Program-made: the position numbers and the translations under genes
DNA from: Drosophila pseudoobscura
Lineage: Eukaryota > Arthropoda > Insecta > Diptera > Drosophilidae
Reading direction: 5' to 3'
NCBI RefSeq assembly: GCF_009870125.1
Contig: NC_046681.1
Span: forward strand, 23,077,001-23,141,000
Length of the DNA: 64,000 bases
The notes under the pieces: model-generated
What the model was told of the DNA's origin: nothing
Seen by the model: the letters and a program-made list of their open reading frames with translations, nothing else
Databases searched by the model: none
In this document: in pieces, positions 10,570-21,890 of the stretch
How the letters are laid out: every line of letters starts with the position of its first letter
How positions within the stretch are numbered: position 1 is the stretch's first letter

Positions 10570-13500
10570 ATGGTGAGTAATAATAGTTGATGAAAATCTC
10601 AGCTGAGCTCTATTATCTGGTGGTGGCTAAATTCAGCAAACTGCCACGAAAGCATGCCGGCTGATGCAATATTTTCCGGGAATTCTTCTTCATTCATACA
10701 TATGCGCCCTTTTTAAAATGCAAATTTCGTTGTGTGCACTAGGCGAATATCGAGCGGAAAGGCACATTCAAGGTGGAATACCTGCAGAAGATCGAGCGCG
10801 AAGTCCAGGAGCGCTGGGAAAAGGAACAAGTCCATCAGACCGATGCACCGGCGGCGCCAAAGAAGGAACAGTCGGAGAAATTCTTCGTCACGTTTCCCTT
10901 TCCCTACATGAATGGACGTCTGCATTTGGGCCATACATTTAGTTTGTCCAAGGCGGAGTTCGCCGTGCGGTACCATCGGCTGAAGGGACGTCGCGTCCTG
11001 TGGCCCTTTGGCTTCCATTGCACTGGAATGCCGATCAAGGCATGTGCCGACAAGTTGACGCGCGAAATGGAACTGTTTGGCTATCCTCCCCAGTTTCCAG
11101 AGGCGGTGGAAGAGGCACCCGTTGAGGAGACCAAGTCGGAGATACCCAAAGATAAGTCTAAGGGCAAGAAAAGCAAGGCTGTGGCCAAGACGGGAGCGGC
11201 CAAATACCAGTGGCAGATCATGCAGAGTCTGGGCCTCAAGGATGAGGAAATCAAAGAGTTCTCCGACCCCCAGCATTGGCTGAACTACTTCCCACCTCTG
11301 GCGATACAGGACCTAAAGAGCATTGGTGCCCACATCGATTGGCGGCGCAAATTTATCACAACGGATGCTAATCCCTTCTTTGATTCGTTTGTCCGCTGGC
11401 AGTTCAATCATCTGAAGCAGCGCGGCAAGATTATGTACGGAAAGCGCTACACCATCTACTCACCCAAGGATGGACAGCCGTGCATGGACCACGATCGTTC
11501 CACTGGCGAGGGCGTGGGCCCGCAGGAGTACACTCTGATAAAAATGAAAGTGCTGCAGGCACCCAAAGTATTGAGGTCTGAAATAGTCATTTATTACCCC
11601 GCTTCGATCGTGATTTAAGTGGTGTTTCTTTTGCAGCGCTATCAAGAAACCCATTTACATGGTTGCCGCCACACTGCGGCCGGAGACGATGTACGGCCAG
11701 ACCAATTGCTGGCTGCATCCGGACATCAAGTACATTGCGTGGCAGACCTCTCGGGATGAAGTTTGGATCAGTACTCGTCGTGCTGCGCGGAACATGGCAT
11801 ACCAGGGATTCACTGCCGAGGAGGGCAATATTGTTGTGCTGGCCGAGATCACAGGCCTAGAGCTGTTGGGTACTCCCCTCTCGGCACCATTGACGTCCCA
11901 CAAAATCATATACACGCTTCCGATGCTAAGCATCAAAGCGGACAAGGGCACGGGTGTGGTTACCTCAGTGCCTTCCGACTCGCCCGACGATTACGCTGCC
12001 CTGGTTGATCTGCAGAAGAAGGAGGCGTTCCGCCAGAAGTACGGACTAAAAGATGAGATGGTTCTGAACTATGAGCCTTTCCCGATCATTGAGGTGCCTA
12101 CGCTGGGCAAGCTCTGTGCCGTTCATGCCTACAATACACTTAAGATTCAGTCTCAAAACGACAAGGACAAGCTCGCCGAAGCCAAGGAAATGTGCTACCT
12201 GAAGAGTAAGCGACTGCCGCCTTATAGAGATTCACATTCATATTTAATTTGGAATACTTTTTAGGTTTCTATGACGGCATCATGTTGGTTGGGGAATTTG
12301 CCGGCAGCAAAGTCCAGGATGTCAAGAAGAATCTGCAAAAGAAGATGGTGGATGCCAACGAGGCGGAAGTCTACTATGAGCCGGAGAAGACCATCTTGTC
12401 TCGCTCGGCCGATGAGTGTGTGGTGGCGCTGTGCAATCAGTGGTACGTCACCTACGGCGAAACCGTTTGGAAGGAGCAGGCTTTCAAGATACTGCACGAC
12501 ATGGAGACCTTTCACGAAGAGGCACGCAACAATTTCGAGGCGTGTCTGAACTGGCTGCATGAGTACGCTTGCTCGCGCACCTACGGTCTGGGCACCAAGC
12601 TACCGTGGGACGAGCAGTGGCTGATTGAGTCTTTGTCGGACTCCACCATCTACATGGCATACTATACAGTTGTGCATCTGATACAGGGCGGAAGCCTTCG
12701 TGGCGAGAAGCCCGGTCCCTTTGGTATGTCAATTTTCGTTCAATTTAATGATATACCCTCTTAATTTATTACCATCTTTGTTGTAGGCATCACACCAGCT
12801 GACATGACCTCTGAGGTCTGGGACTATATCTTCTTCAAAGAGACACCGCCACCAAAGAAGTCAAACATTAAGCTGGAGCATTTGGCTGTGTTGCGTCGCG
12901 AGTTCGAGTATTGGTATCCCATGGATCTACGGGTTTCTGGCAAGGATCTGATCAATAACCATCTGACTTTCACTCTGTACAATCATGCCGCCATTTGGCC
13001 CAAAGATGACACAAAGTGGCCCAAGGGCATGCGCGTGAATGGACACCTGCTGCTCAATTCCGCAAAGATGTCCAAGTCGGATGGCAATTTCCTCACCCTA
13101 ACCGATGCCGTGGAAAAGTTCTCGGCCGATGGCATGCGTCTGTGTCTAGCCGATGCCGGTGACAGCATTGAGGATGCCAACTTTGTCGTGAGCACAGCGG
13201 ATGCGGGCATCTTGCGGCTGTTCACGTTCATCGAGTGGGTCAAAGAGATGCTGGAAACGAAAAGCACTCTGAGAAAGGGCGCCGCCAGAACGTTTAATGA
13301 TCAGGTTTTCCTCAGCGAGCTGAACCTCAAGACACAGCAGACGGACGACAACTATCGGAAGATGCTGTTTAAGGAGGCTCTTAGGAGCGGTTTCTATGAG
13401 CTGCAGCTGGCCCGCGACAAGTACCGCGAGCTGTGCGGCACCCAGGGTATGCACGTGGAGCTGGTGCTAGAGTTCATACGTCGTCAGGCTCTGCTGGTGG

Positions 13501-14527
13501 CTCCTATCTGCCCGCACATGGCGGAACACGTTTGGGGACTGTTGGGTAACAAGGAGTCCATTGTCCACGCTCGCTGGCCCGAGGTAGGGGCCATCAATGA
13601 GCTCGATATTATGAGCTCCGAGTACCTCATGGAGTCGGCTCACGCCTTCCGTCTCAACCTAAAGAACCTGCTGCAGCTGAAGGCCAAGGGTGGCAAAGAG
13701 AAGGCACTGGATCCGCAGACAGCGAAACCCAATCGTGCCCTCATTTGGGCTGCCAAAACCTATCCGCCCTGGCAGTGCTGTGTCCTGGACACCATGCGGG
13801 AGCTGTTCAACAAGTCCAAGGCCTTGCCGGACAACAAGGTGATTGCTGCCACCCTCCAACAGAAGGCAGAACTCAAGAAGTTCATGAAGCGAGTGATGCC
13901 GTTCGCTCAAATGATTCGCGAAAAAGTGGAGTCCGGCAAGGGAGTAGCGGCCCTGGCTGTAAACCTGGATTTCGATGAGCGGCAAGTGCTAATCAGCAAT
14001 CTGGAGTACCTCAAGAACACCCTGGATGTGAGATAAATCCCACAGTTAATATAGTTCTCCATTAACTCTTATGCTTTGTTTTTTCATAGCTGGATTCTCT
14101 GGAAGTAAAGTATACCGATGATCCCTCAGCACCAGAGAAAACTCGCGAGGAAGTGCGCCCTGGCTCGCCTTTCATCAGCTTTAGTGTGGCACCCAATGTG
14201 AGCGTTGAGCTGGTGAATCCCACAGAGCGTTCGTCGCTCTTCCAAATCAACACCATCATCTCCGAGGGCGATACAGTGCAGTCGTTGCGTGAGAAGATCT
14301 CCAAAGTAATTGGGCTCAAAACGGATCTGTCTAATCTTAAAATCTGGCGATTCGATGATCTACTGCTGGGTCCCCGCAAGATACCCAACTTTCAGGATTA
14401 TAAAACGGGCAAAACGCTGCTCAGCGAGGGAAATTTCATCTTGGATGTCGCCGCCAAGCGAGTGAGCGTGGAGCAGGGAGGCAAATTAACCGAAGTGGGT
14501 CGGAATCTGATCTATGTGGTAGAGTAA
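10570..14527 (+). CDS. LeuRS: Cytosolic leucyl-tRNA synthetase, 1180 aa
   Basis: Charges tRNA-Leu with leucine in the cytosol. Six coding exons: 10570-10572 (the ATG alone), 10743-11575, 11637-12205, 12265-12723, 12787-14027 and 14090-14527. All introns are GT..AG and the phases close to 1181 codons. The protein starts [16 protein letters not shown], which explains the missing ATG in the large second exon. Class I signatures are present: HLGH near residue 61 ([13 protein letters not shown]) and KMSKS near residue 715 ([13 protein letters not shown]). The CP1 editing region includes [16 protein letters not shown], and the eukaryote-type C-terminal extension ends in a ubiquitin-like fold region ([12 protein letters not shown]). 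Length matches metazoan cytosolic LARS. The GTCTGA and GTGAGA donors are slightly weak, but frame and homology support them. Confidence 0.97.
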
Positions 14528-14764
14528 ATAGATGCGGTTAAATAGGTGCATACTAAACTAATTTATTCACAAAGGGAATGAGTAACCTTTTACAACAAGT
14601 TGATGGCTATTAAAGAATTAACTTACTGTACTGCCAAATGCATTTGACCCAATTACAAATACCCATATACCTTATAATGGCTGCAAGCGATTTGATTACG
14701 AGCTCACCCAAGGCCAAGAGCCAGTATTTTTAGAGACCACATCCCATAAGCCAGCCCTCAGAAG

Positions 14765-15043
14765 TACCCTAAAGAGGGTATGACAATTTTGAGCAGATGT
14801 TTGCAACGCAAAGAACGCACCTATGAACGCAAACTAGTCTCCCAGTTTGGAAGCTAACATAAGCAAACTGTACACATGCTCCTTTATGACTCTGTAGATC
14901 ATGTGTCCAAACCGTCGGTGTGGCAAAAAACAAGTCTTTGCAATGATAATTCAATTAAAAATATCTTAGAGCTTCCTCAGATACTACTGATCTAAAAGGG
15001 TATTAAAACCTTCGACCCGTTATGCTGGTTTTTACTTCTTGTT
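14765..15043 (+). mobile_element. DINE-1/INE-1 (SGM-like) Helitron-derived fragment
   Basis: The left end reads TACCCTAAAGAGGGTATGAC followed by AATTTTG and TTTGCAACGCAAAGAA. These are the known opening blocks of Drosophila INE-1/DINE-1 elements. The right end carries AGGGTATTAAAACCTTCG and stops at TACTTCTTGTT, the usual 3' end style. No coding capacity is seen. This is a short non-autonomous copy, about 280 bp, moderately diverged from the remembered consensus. Identification is from memory of the family, not a search. Confidence 0.75.
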
Positions 15044-15144
15044 GGTTTGTGTGTCAGTCGGCTGATAATCCCCTCAGCGGTGGCTCAGCGAGTTTTTTGG
15101 GAGCAGTGGGTGGCTATCAGTTAGCCAAGAGCCCATCCATAGCA

Positions 15145-15153
15145 TATATAAGG
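15145..15153 (+). promoter_or_regulatory. TATA box of the trypsin gene
   Basis: TATATAAGG lies 47-55 nt upstream of the ATG. This implies a very short 5' leader, as is usual for fly gut protease genes. Confidence 0.7.
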
Positions 15154-15199
15154 CTTTAACATTAAAAGAATCCAAAGAAAAGTTTAGTTTAGAACAGCC

Positions 15200-16093
15200 A
15201 TGTTGAGTCTTCGAGTGTTTCTCTTGCTGCAGTGCAGCCTTTTGGTCTTTGGGGGCGTGTGCCTTATACCCCAGCCTATTATGCGACAGCGTTCCCTGAA
15301 GGATACGCTTCTGAAGACCCAGCCACGTCTAGATGGCCGCATTGTGGGTGGCCATCGCATCAATATCACCGATGCGCCACATCAGGTGTCGCTACAGACT
15401 TCCAGTCACATTTGTGGAGGATCCTTGATATCCGAGGAGTGGATTCTGACCGCTGCCCATTGCACATAGTGAGTCATAGGATGCCACACCACTCCACTTC
15501 TTTCTTCAAGGGTTTAACTCTTATCTTTCTGTTTCAGTGGCAAGACTGCCGATCGTTTAAATATTCGCTTGGGCACCTCAGAGTTTGCTCGCAGCGGAGA
15601 GCTACTCCGTGTCAAGCAGATCGTCCAGCATGCCCAATTCAACTTTTCGAACGTAGACTACGACTTCTCGTTGCTGCAGCTCCAACATCCCATTAAATTC
15701 GATGAGACCAAGAAGGCCATCAAGCTCCCGGAGCCCCAACAGCAGCTCATGGATGGGGAGACCTGCTTTGTGAGTGGCTGGGGGAATACCCAGAACCTCC
15801 TGGAGTCCCGCGAGTGGCTGCGGCAGGTGGAGGTGCCGCTGGTCAACCAGAAGGTGTGCAGCGAAAAGTACCAGCAGTATGGCGGCGTGACCGAGCGTAT
15901 GATCTGTGCCGGGTTCATGGAGGGTGGCAAGGATGCCTGCCAGGGTGACTCCGGCGGCCCAATGGTCAGTGAATCTGGCGTTTTGGTGGGAATTGTCAGC
16001 TGGGGCTATGGCTGTGCCAAACCCGACTATCCAGGCGTTTACTCCCGGGTGGCATTTGCCCGCGATTGGGTGAAGGAGCACAGCGGCATCTAG
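15200..16093 (+). CDS. Trypsin-like S1 serine protease, secreted zymogen, 274 aa
   Basis: Two exons: 15200-15468 and 15538-16093, with Tyr codon TA|T split by the intron. A signal peptide ([21 protein letters not shown]) is followed by a propeptide and the activation site [10 protein letters not shown]. The catalytic triad is visible: His in TAAHCT, Asp in DYDFSLLQL and Ser in GDSGGP. The Asp in [10 protein letters not shown] is the specificity-pocket Asp189, so cleavage after Arg/Lys is expected. Cys pairs are typical of a single-domain trypsin. In D. melanogaster a trypsin gene (CG31954, by my recollection) lies near timeless and LeuRS, so this is probably its orthologue. The role is likely digestive or extracellular. 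A poly(A) signal lies 16 nt after the stop. Confidence 0.95.
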
Positions 16094-16108
16094 CATGAAA
16101 AGTTCTTC

Positions 16109-16114
16109 AATAAA
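16109..16114 (+). terminator. Poly(A) signal of the trypsin gene
   Basis: AATAAA begins 16 nt after the TAG stop, giving a very short 3' leader. Confidence 0.75.
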
Positions 16115-18500
16115 CCGCATTAAAAATCGACTAAAAGGCGATGGCGTTTCAAAATCAGGTTTCATTCAAGAGGTTTCCATGTACACGTTGCCAGCACGAA
16201 ATTTACTTGCCAAACACGCGATTGTCTTCCCCCTGTCTGCACATTTCGCTGGCAGTGGCGGTTGCGTTGTTGGCGCAGCTCCGTGGGGCACATTCTAACA
16301 GCGGAGGTTGTTCAGCGCATGACACATAGCTGCGATGCATCTGTATAGTTCGAGTATGGCTTTGGCTGGGAAAGGGGGCGCTCACGGCAGCTCACGTTTG
16401 GAGCTATCGTTATTTCTTGTTCTGATTCAGGTGTGATACATGTGGCGTATGCGCATTTTTCGCGTTACGTATCCGACAGGAGTAGGATGAGACGAGTACA
16501 CCTATCCATCGCCTCACACGAGTGGGGTCTTACTCGATTATAAATTGGCTCTCTTCCCCCTTTTCACACGCCGCAAACCTCGTCCTTACAGGATTACAAA
16601 ATAGATATATGTATTTTCGTTTGCGTTGGGTGCGTTTAGATAAAGGGGAATCCGACATTTGAGTTTTGTAAGAGAGATGTAAGAATACTAGTAGGTGAAC
16701 AAATCTTGAGCTTTTCAGACGCGTAAATAAAAAATTAAAAAATGTAAGTGGAAAGGAGGTACAGCTTGCTTAAATCTAATATTTAGTAAATATATTATGC
16801 CAATACACTGCCAGAAAAAAGAACAAAGTAACTTTAAAAATGCCACAATGTGAATTCCGTGAAATAAAACGCTTTATTTACATATTTAATTGAAGGCGAA
16901 GCTATGACGATCTGACTATTGTCTAAATAGTCTATTGTTTAGAATCATTGAATGAAGCGGCAGCTTTAAAGAAACCAAACGTATACATAAATGGTTTAAC
17001 GATAGAAAAACTTCAAGAAGGATTCGCATATGCTAGCAGTTTGTAATCGTGCTTCGCGAATTTTGATCCGCTTACCGAAAGTTTTGATCTTTTACAGATC
17101 TTCTTTTTGACTGTGCAAAATAGAAAAGATAAGACTAGATTGCGCCACTGTTTTCTAGTAGATCTTGTAAGCAAAGTGCACTCTCGGTTGACTGCATTGA
17201 TCTATTCTACTGACGATCTACAGATGAATAACTATAAATATGAATGATCTGTCCTTGACATTTGGCTTCCTTGCGATTTCGTTAAGTAACATACGATTAC
17301 ACAAGACATAATTAACAAGTCATATTAGTATCAATGGAATTTTTCTACAGATAAGTAATACTAGACAGCACTCTTCAAACTTCTTCAATAAAACTTTCAT
17401 TCTTCCTCAAGCATTTTTTGTTTTCATGGTGCATAAATTCCCTTTAATATGATCTCTCAGCCCAAGACAACAACTAACACACCAAAAATATATGCATTCA
17501 TATGATTGAATAATATTTGGACCAAGTCGCTGTCAAGGGCCTGCTCTGTTGTTTTCAACGTATGTAGTGTTTATTTGTGAGTGGAAATTGGAGAACCCCA
17601 AGGTGTGATGCATAGCGCCGACAGCAGAAGCGCGCCGCGCCGCGCCGCCCCATTCCCATTCCATTGATCCCCACAGTTCATTTACAGCCGCGAATTGTTG
17701 ACGACGCGTCGTTTTCTGGGGCTCTTGCGCCGTAGAGCAAAGTCCGAGGTATTCAACCCACTCTGTCGCAGTGCGTAGACCTCCTCCCTCCTCCTCGTGC
17801 TCGTGCTCGTGTGTAAGAACCAACTGTTGACTTCCTGCCAGAGGGTTAGGCAACAGAAGTCAGCAGTCGGGTAATCATCATTCAGCAACGTCATAATCAT
17901 TCAGCCACAGCCGAACGGCGAACACCCTGCAGTCGCAAATGCCTATGGATATGTGAAGCGAGTCGTGTCTAATCGACTCCCCATTGTGTCGAAAGGCTCA
18001 GGGAAAAGCGTTTAAAGCTAAGCGGGTAAAGCAATGTCTTTACACTGAGAGAAAATGTATTTAATGGAGCTACAATTGAGGAATTCTAATAGCCCTAAAG
18101 ATTGGTTCTTAAAATGGAATAAGAGCAAAGATCTCAAAATAATATGGAAGAAGAGATCTCTTTTGGGTTAAATGATAATTTTTTATTCGGAATAAGATTA
18201 ACATGTATTGTATTAAATAATTTAAACATATAGTTAACTATGAGAAGGCGCTTTCGTGGACACCCTTAATAGGTAATTGTATACTGAATGCTGCAATCAT
18301 GAGATTATACTCACGAAAGTGTACACTATTATGTCTACATTCAATTTTCATAACTTTAGATACTTTTTCTTTACCACATTAAGATTAAATTATTGATCCA
18401 ATAACGTGAGATTTTCGCCAGTGTATATGAATTTGTTGCTGGAATAGCTGTGTTGCTGCCGTGCTATTCATGGTTATCGAACATTCTCATCCACTAGACA
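16115..18500. other. Noncoding DNA upstream of timeless
   Basis: AT-rich with many T/A runs and no gene. Contents noted: a possible MITE at 18040-18426, and a lone CACTGCCAGAAAAAAGAA near 16808 that resembles one end of that element. Confidence 0.5.
18040..18426. mobile_element. Possible MITE with CACTG termini and TA flanks
   Basis: The left end TACACTGAGAGAAAAT (18041-18056) mirrors the right end ATTTTCGCCAGTGTA (18411-18425). If TA is the target duplication, the inverted ends are CACTGAGAGAAAAT and CACTGGCGAAAAT. The interior is AT-rich and has no open frame. The family is unknown to me. Confidence 0.4.
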
Positions 18501-18513
18501 AACAAACGTGCCG

Positions 18514-18532
18514 CACGTTGTCGCTACACGTG
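18514..18532 (+). promoter_or_regulatory. Putative CLK/CYC enhancer of timeless: CACGTTG + CACGTG
   Basis: CACGTTG at 18514-18520 and a perfect E-box CACGTG at 18527-18532 are six bases apart. In D. melanogaster the tim promoter depends on a CACGTG E-box and nearby TER (CACGTTG-type) elements bound by CLOCK/CYCLE. The pair lies roughly 300 nt before a TATA-like site. Function here is inferred. Confidence 0.75.
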
Positions 18533-18828
18533 AGTGGGGGCACTGTCTCACTTAGTCAGAACGAGAGGGCCAAGGCAGAGCTGTTTGCTGCTCTCACGAA
18601 TGCGGCACACGGTACCCGAACGAGACACGAACCGAGGGGCCGGCGACAACTTGTGGCTCTGGGGGGTGGCTTCGGCTTTTGGCATCTCATGCGGCTGCAA
18701 TGTGAATAACGAATATTAGGTGTTCGTGTGGGTGTATCTGCCGTGTTCGGGTGTTCGGCTGCTCAACGAGTGCTTCGGCGTTGCAGCGCTGCGACTGCAG
18801 CAGAAGCTACTATATGCGGCACGCAGAA

Positions 18829-18861
18829 TATAAGTAGCATACAACTCTCAGAGTTCCTTCA
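18829..18861 (+). promoter_or_regulatory. Candidate timeless core promoter and leader exon
   Basis: TATAAG at 18829-18834 is followed about 32 nt later by an initiator-like TTCAAAG. A non-coding first exon starting here and spliced to an acceptor near 21760-21766 (CTAG/GCAG) would fit the timeless layout with a long leader intron. The start point and the donor are not certain. Confidence 0.4.
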
Positions 18862-20274
18862 AAGCGGTTCGATTCGCGCAACAGCAAACATACTCCCAGT
18901 AGTATATAATTAAAAATATTCCTAATATTTCACAAAGTTCTTGAGATATTGAATCTATTATATTAATTGGGGTTTCCCTGATTGTAAGTTTCACATAATA
19001 AATCATAAAAGTTTGTCAAACAATGTTCCAAAAAGCAAAATCATTTCCAATGCATTCGGAAAATGCATAGCAGAAGTATTTATTTTTTATTATTATTTTT
19101 GTAAAAGTGTGTGCATATGTATATTCGTGTCTTGGTATTGGTGCAAGTGAATGACTATATCTCTGGCAATTTCTTTTACAAAGACAGTAATTGAATAAAG
19201 TGGATTTTAACTCGCACGAGTATTATAGGTAGTTGGTGGATTTTAGATAAGAAAGACTTTAAAAAGAACATGCCCAGAAAGAAAACTATAATTAGTGAGA
19301 ATGTGCAGAAGATCGAGACCTCAGAATGTGATATATATGATCAAAAAATAAAACATATAACAGACCTATAGAAAATCTAATCGAAATATCAATTATTTAC
19401 AAACTATTTTCAGAGCTATATAGCACATCAGAATTTTCTGACTAATAAGTGTGATTTTTACGGCACCAAAAAGTACACACAAAAAACAATATTAGAACCA
19501 GATAAACCCAACCAAGTGCATGGAAAAGCTCAACGAAATCATCTACCAGACATATTTCGCAGAATTCAAATCACTCTCAAACCACGGTGGAAAACCAGAC
19601 ATATACCCAGACAGAGGCAGAAGAGAATATAATCCGGTAAGAGACCTAGAGAACACGAGCATTAAGAGCAATGGGGCGGGCGGGGATTCACGACCTATCA
19701 CAGCTGACACTCACGTAGGCCCCTTCTGAAAAGCACAGAAAAGCTGAGTGAAAAAAGCTTGAATTATCGCCAGATTTGAATATGAAATAATTTATAACTT
19801 AATATATACATATATTGGTATGATATTGAATATTATCAAAGGGTTCTTTATGAACAGACATGTTCCATATTCTTTCTCATTATTTCCAAGGAAAAACTGG
19901 AAAATGCCCAATAAAATTCTGTCCCAAAGGCTTATGTAAGTTGCAGCCGTTGAACTGCCTGCAATTGACAGAATTGGAGGCCTGGCCTTCAATTGTTGGG
20001 CTGTCAAAAGAAGTTCCACAAACATCAAACAAATTGGGGGAATTACCTTGCCTGTCGCTCTGGCTTTCTGTACCACAAAGATTCTGGGGCGGACACCATT
20101 CATCCATCCATATTTCCCTGGGTTCTAGGCATCTTTCTTCCCTCAGCCTCATTTGATTTTCAAAATATTTGTTTATTTATCTTGGCTTTCCATTTAAAAT
20201 GCAAAATACGAGCTAGGTCATTCGTGGAATTGCTTGAATGAAATTCTTTTTCTCAGTCAGTCAGAAATTCAGTC

Positions 20275-20336
20275 ATGAAGCCAATGCGCATATCATTTGC
20301 AGTTTTTCTTGTTCTTGGCTTCGCTACGAGTTTTAT
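20275..20336 (+). CDS. Candidate first exon of a small secreted peptide (incomplete)
   Basis: ATG at 20275 opens MKPMRISFAVFLVLGFATSF, a textbook signal-peptide sequence, and the frame runs straight into a strong GTAAGT donor at 20337. TCAGTC initiator-like repeats lie just upstream, as in genes with very short leaders. I could not fix a second exon. The nearby acceptors I tried (CTATAG, CTTAG) give only short tails. It could be an accessory-gland-like peptide, a decayed gene, or chance. Confidence 0.35.
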
Positions 20337-21414
20337 GTAAGTTTCATTCTATGATTTCATAACCAATCGACGGAAATGGTATTGGGGTTGCACGGAGTTC
20401 TCTATAGAGATTGATGGACGAATAAGATGTGTGTGAAAATTGGCGATTTTATTGACTTTATAACTAATAGTTTAAAGGCTCTAGAGATATTCAAAAGTGC
20501 CATTGGAGCTTAGCAGGATATTCATAAAGAAAGTATAAACTATACATATTTGTGGCAGAAGATAATCTTTGATTAGAGAAAGATCTATCATCATTTAAAG
20601 AAGTACGAGAAGATATCTCTTCTATATATTTTACCTTTAAATTTACCTTTAAATTCCATTTAAATTTGAAATGTTTCCTTTCCCAGGCCTTGGCTTCTCT
20701 TAATTATAAATCTATTGCCTTTAATTTTTAATTTTGTTCTAACAGAAGGGGATTATTTCCCTCATCTCCCTTCAACGGATTTTCAAATGCGTGCTATTTA
20801 ACGTGCTCGCCTAAAAGCTTGCCACACAATAGCCATGCCCCAGCGCCCTAGCCAGTGCCCTGCCTCTCAAAGCTTTGTTTCAAATATAGCGTTGCCTATT
20901 AGCCAGGGAAATCGACTGTACCATCAGAACAAAGCAAAACAAAAACAATTCAAAGTCAGTTAAGAGGAAGCCATAAGAACGGGGGCCCCAGGAGCTGCGT
21001 GAAATTTTCCTGCTGCCAATTCAGGCGCTAAAAATACCTCAATGGGGGGTCTCGACAGCGTCTCAATTGTTTTCTGTCTCTTCTGGCAGCTGACACAGCC
21101 ACACCCCCTGCCACTGTGGCCCCTATCTCACACCAGAAAACGGTTTATACAATCAATTTGAATCTCTGTGTGAGTCACATGCGGCGACATGCCTCTCCTC
21201 TCGAAGCTTTTCTCTGGTTATGTGTGCATCGCCATCCCCATCCCCATGCTCAGCCTCCGACTTCGTCTTTGACTGAGACTGGGTGAAGGTTGGCTTCGGG
21301 AATTTTCTAGCTGGGAAAAGTGTTGTTTCTGGGAATTTTCTTTACCCGATGTGCCTCTCGGCTACCCAGCATGACGGGTGGCAACAGGGCTGCACGCACC
21401 TGGGCACGTGTATG

Positions 21415-21420
21415 GGATTT
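21415..21420. promoter_or_regulatory. Second perfect E-box CACGTG in the timeless leader intron
   Basis: CACGTG inside CTGGGCACGTGTATG, about 470 nt upstream of the timeless start codon. It is a possible CLK/CYC site. Confidence 0.45.
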
Positions 21421-21808
21421 TTATTACGCTTCATATGAGAATCCTGCAACGACACGACTGCTGCCAGAGCTGCACATTGCATGTTGCGAGCATTCGATGG
21501 TCACATGCAGTCAACTCTTGGGGGGCTTGGGGATTTGGTTTCAGCTGCTGAAGAGGAGCTTGACCTTCTGGTTTTATAATTAAACGCCAGCCCAGCTACT
21601 TATTCGACTTTGTTGTGTGGGAACATTTCTTGAATGAATCGATATGAATTGGTTATGTTTCAATTGTAATTGATCATAATTAACATTTGCATTTATGATT
21701 TTAGCAGAGTATCAGAGTTCTTAAAGTTACATTAACAAATTCAGTTTCCTACCTAGTTGCAGTTACAAAGGACCCCAAAAGGACCATCTTGCATGCTCAA
21801 GAACGACA

Positions 21809-21868
21809 ATGAGCACTGGAATTATACAGGATCAGCTCAAGATTAAACACGACTACAATTTTATATAG
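21809..21868 (+). CDS. 19-codon upstream ORF in the timeless leader
   Basis: ATG at 21809 opens MSTGIIQ... and ends at TAG 21866-21868 after 19 codons. This is 22 nt before the TIM start and in a different frame. In D. melanogaster, s-tim alleles carry the same kind of upstream ATG, giving a 19-residue product, while a one-base insertion in ls-tim fuses it to TIM. The frame of the TIM start itself meets TGA at 21810-21812 with no ATG in between, so only the short TIM can be made from this copy. The peptide's role, if any, would be translational control. Confidence 0.75.
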   Translation: MSTGIIQDQLKIKHDYNFI

Positions 21869-21890
21869 ACATAAAAGAGAAAAAAAGATT

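Larger units (their letters stand above)
14528..15199. other. Gap between LeuRS and trypsin, with a repeat and a TATA promoter
   Basis: Holds the LeuRS 3' flank, a DINE-1-like element (14765-15043) and the trypsin core promoter (TATATAAGG at 15145-15153). Nothing else is seen. Confidence 0.6.
18862..21808. other. Probable first (leader) intron of timeless
   Basis: No long gene. It contains a candidate signal-peptide exon at 20275-20336 and another perfect CACGTG at 21415-21420. The rest is AT-rich or simple sequence. Confidence 0.45.

Noticed and set aside
10573-10742. Possible C/D snoRNA in the first LeuRS intron
   Set aside because: TTGATGA and a later CTGA are present, but the C box is imperfect and no terminal stem pairs the flanks.
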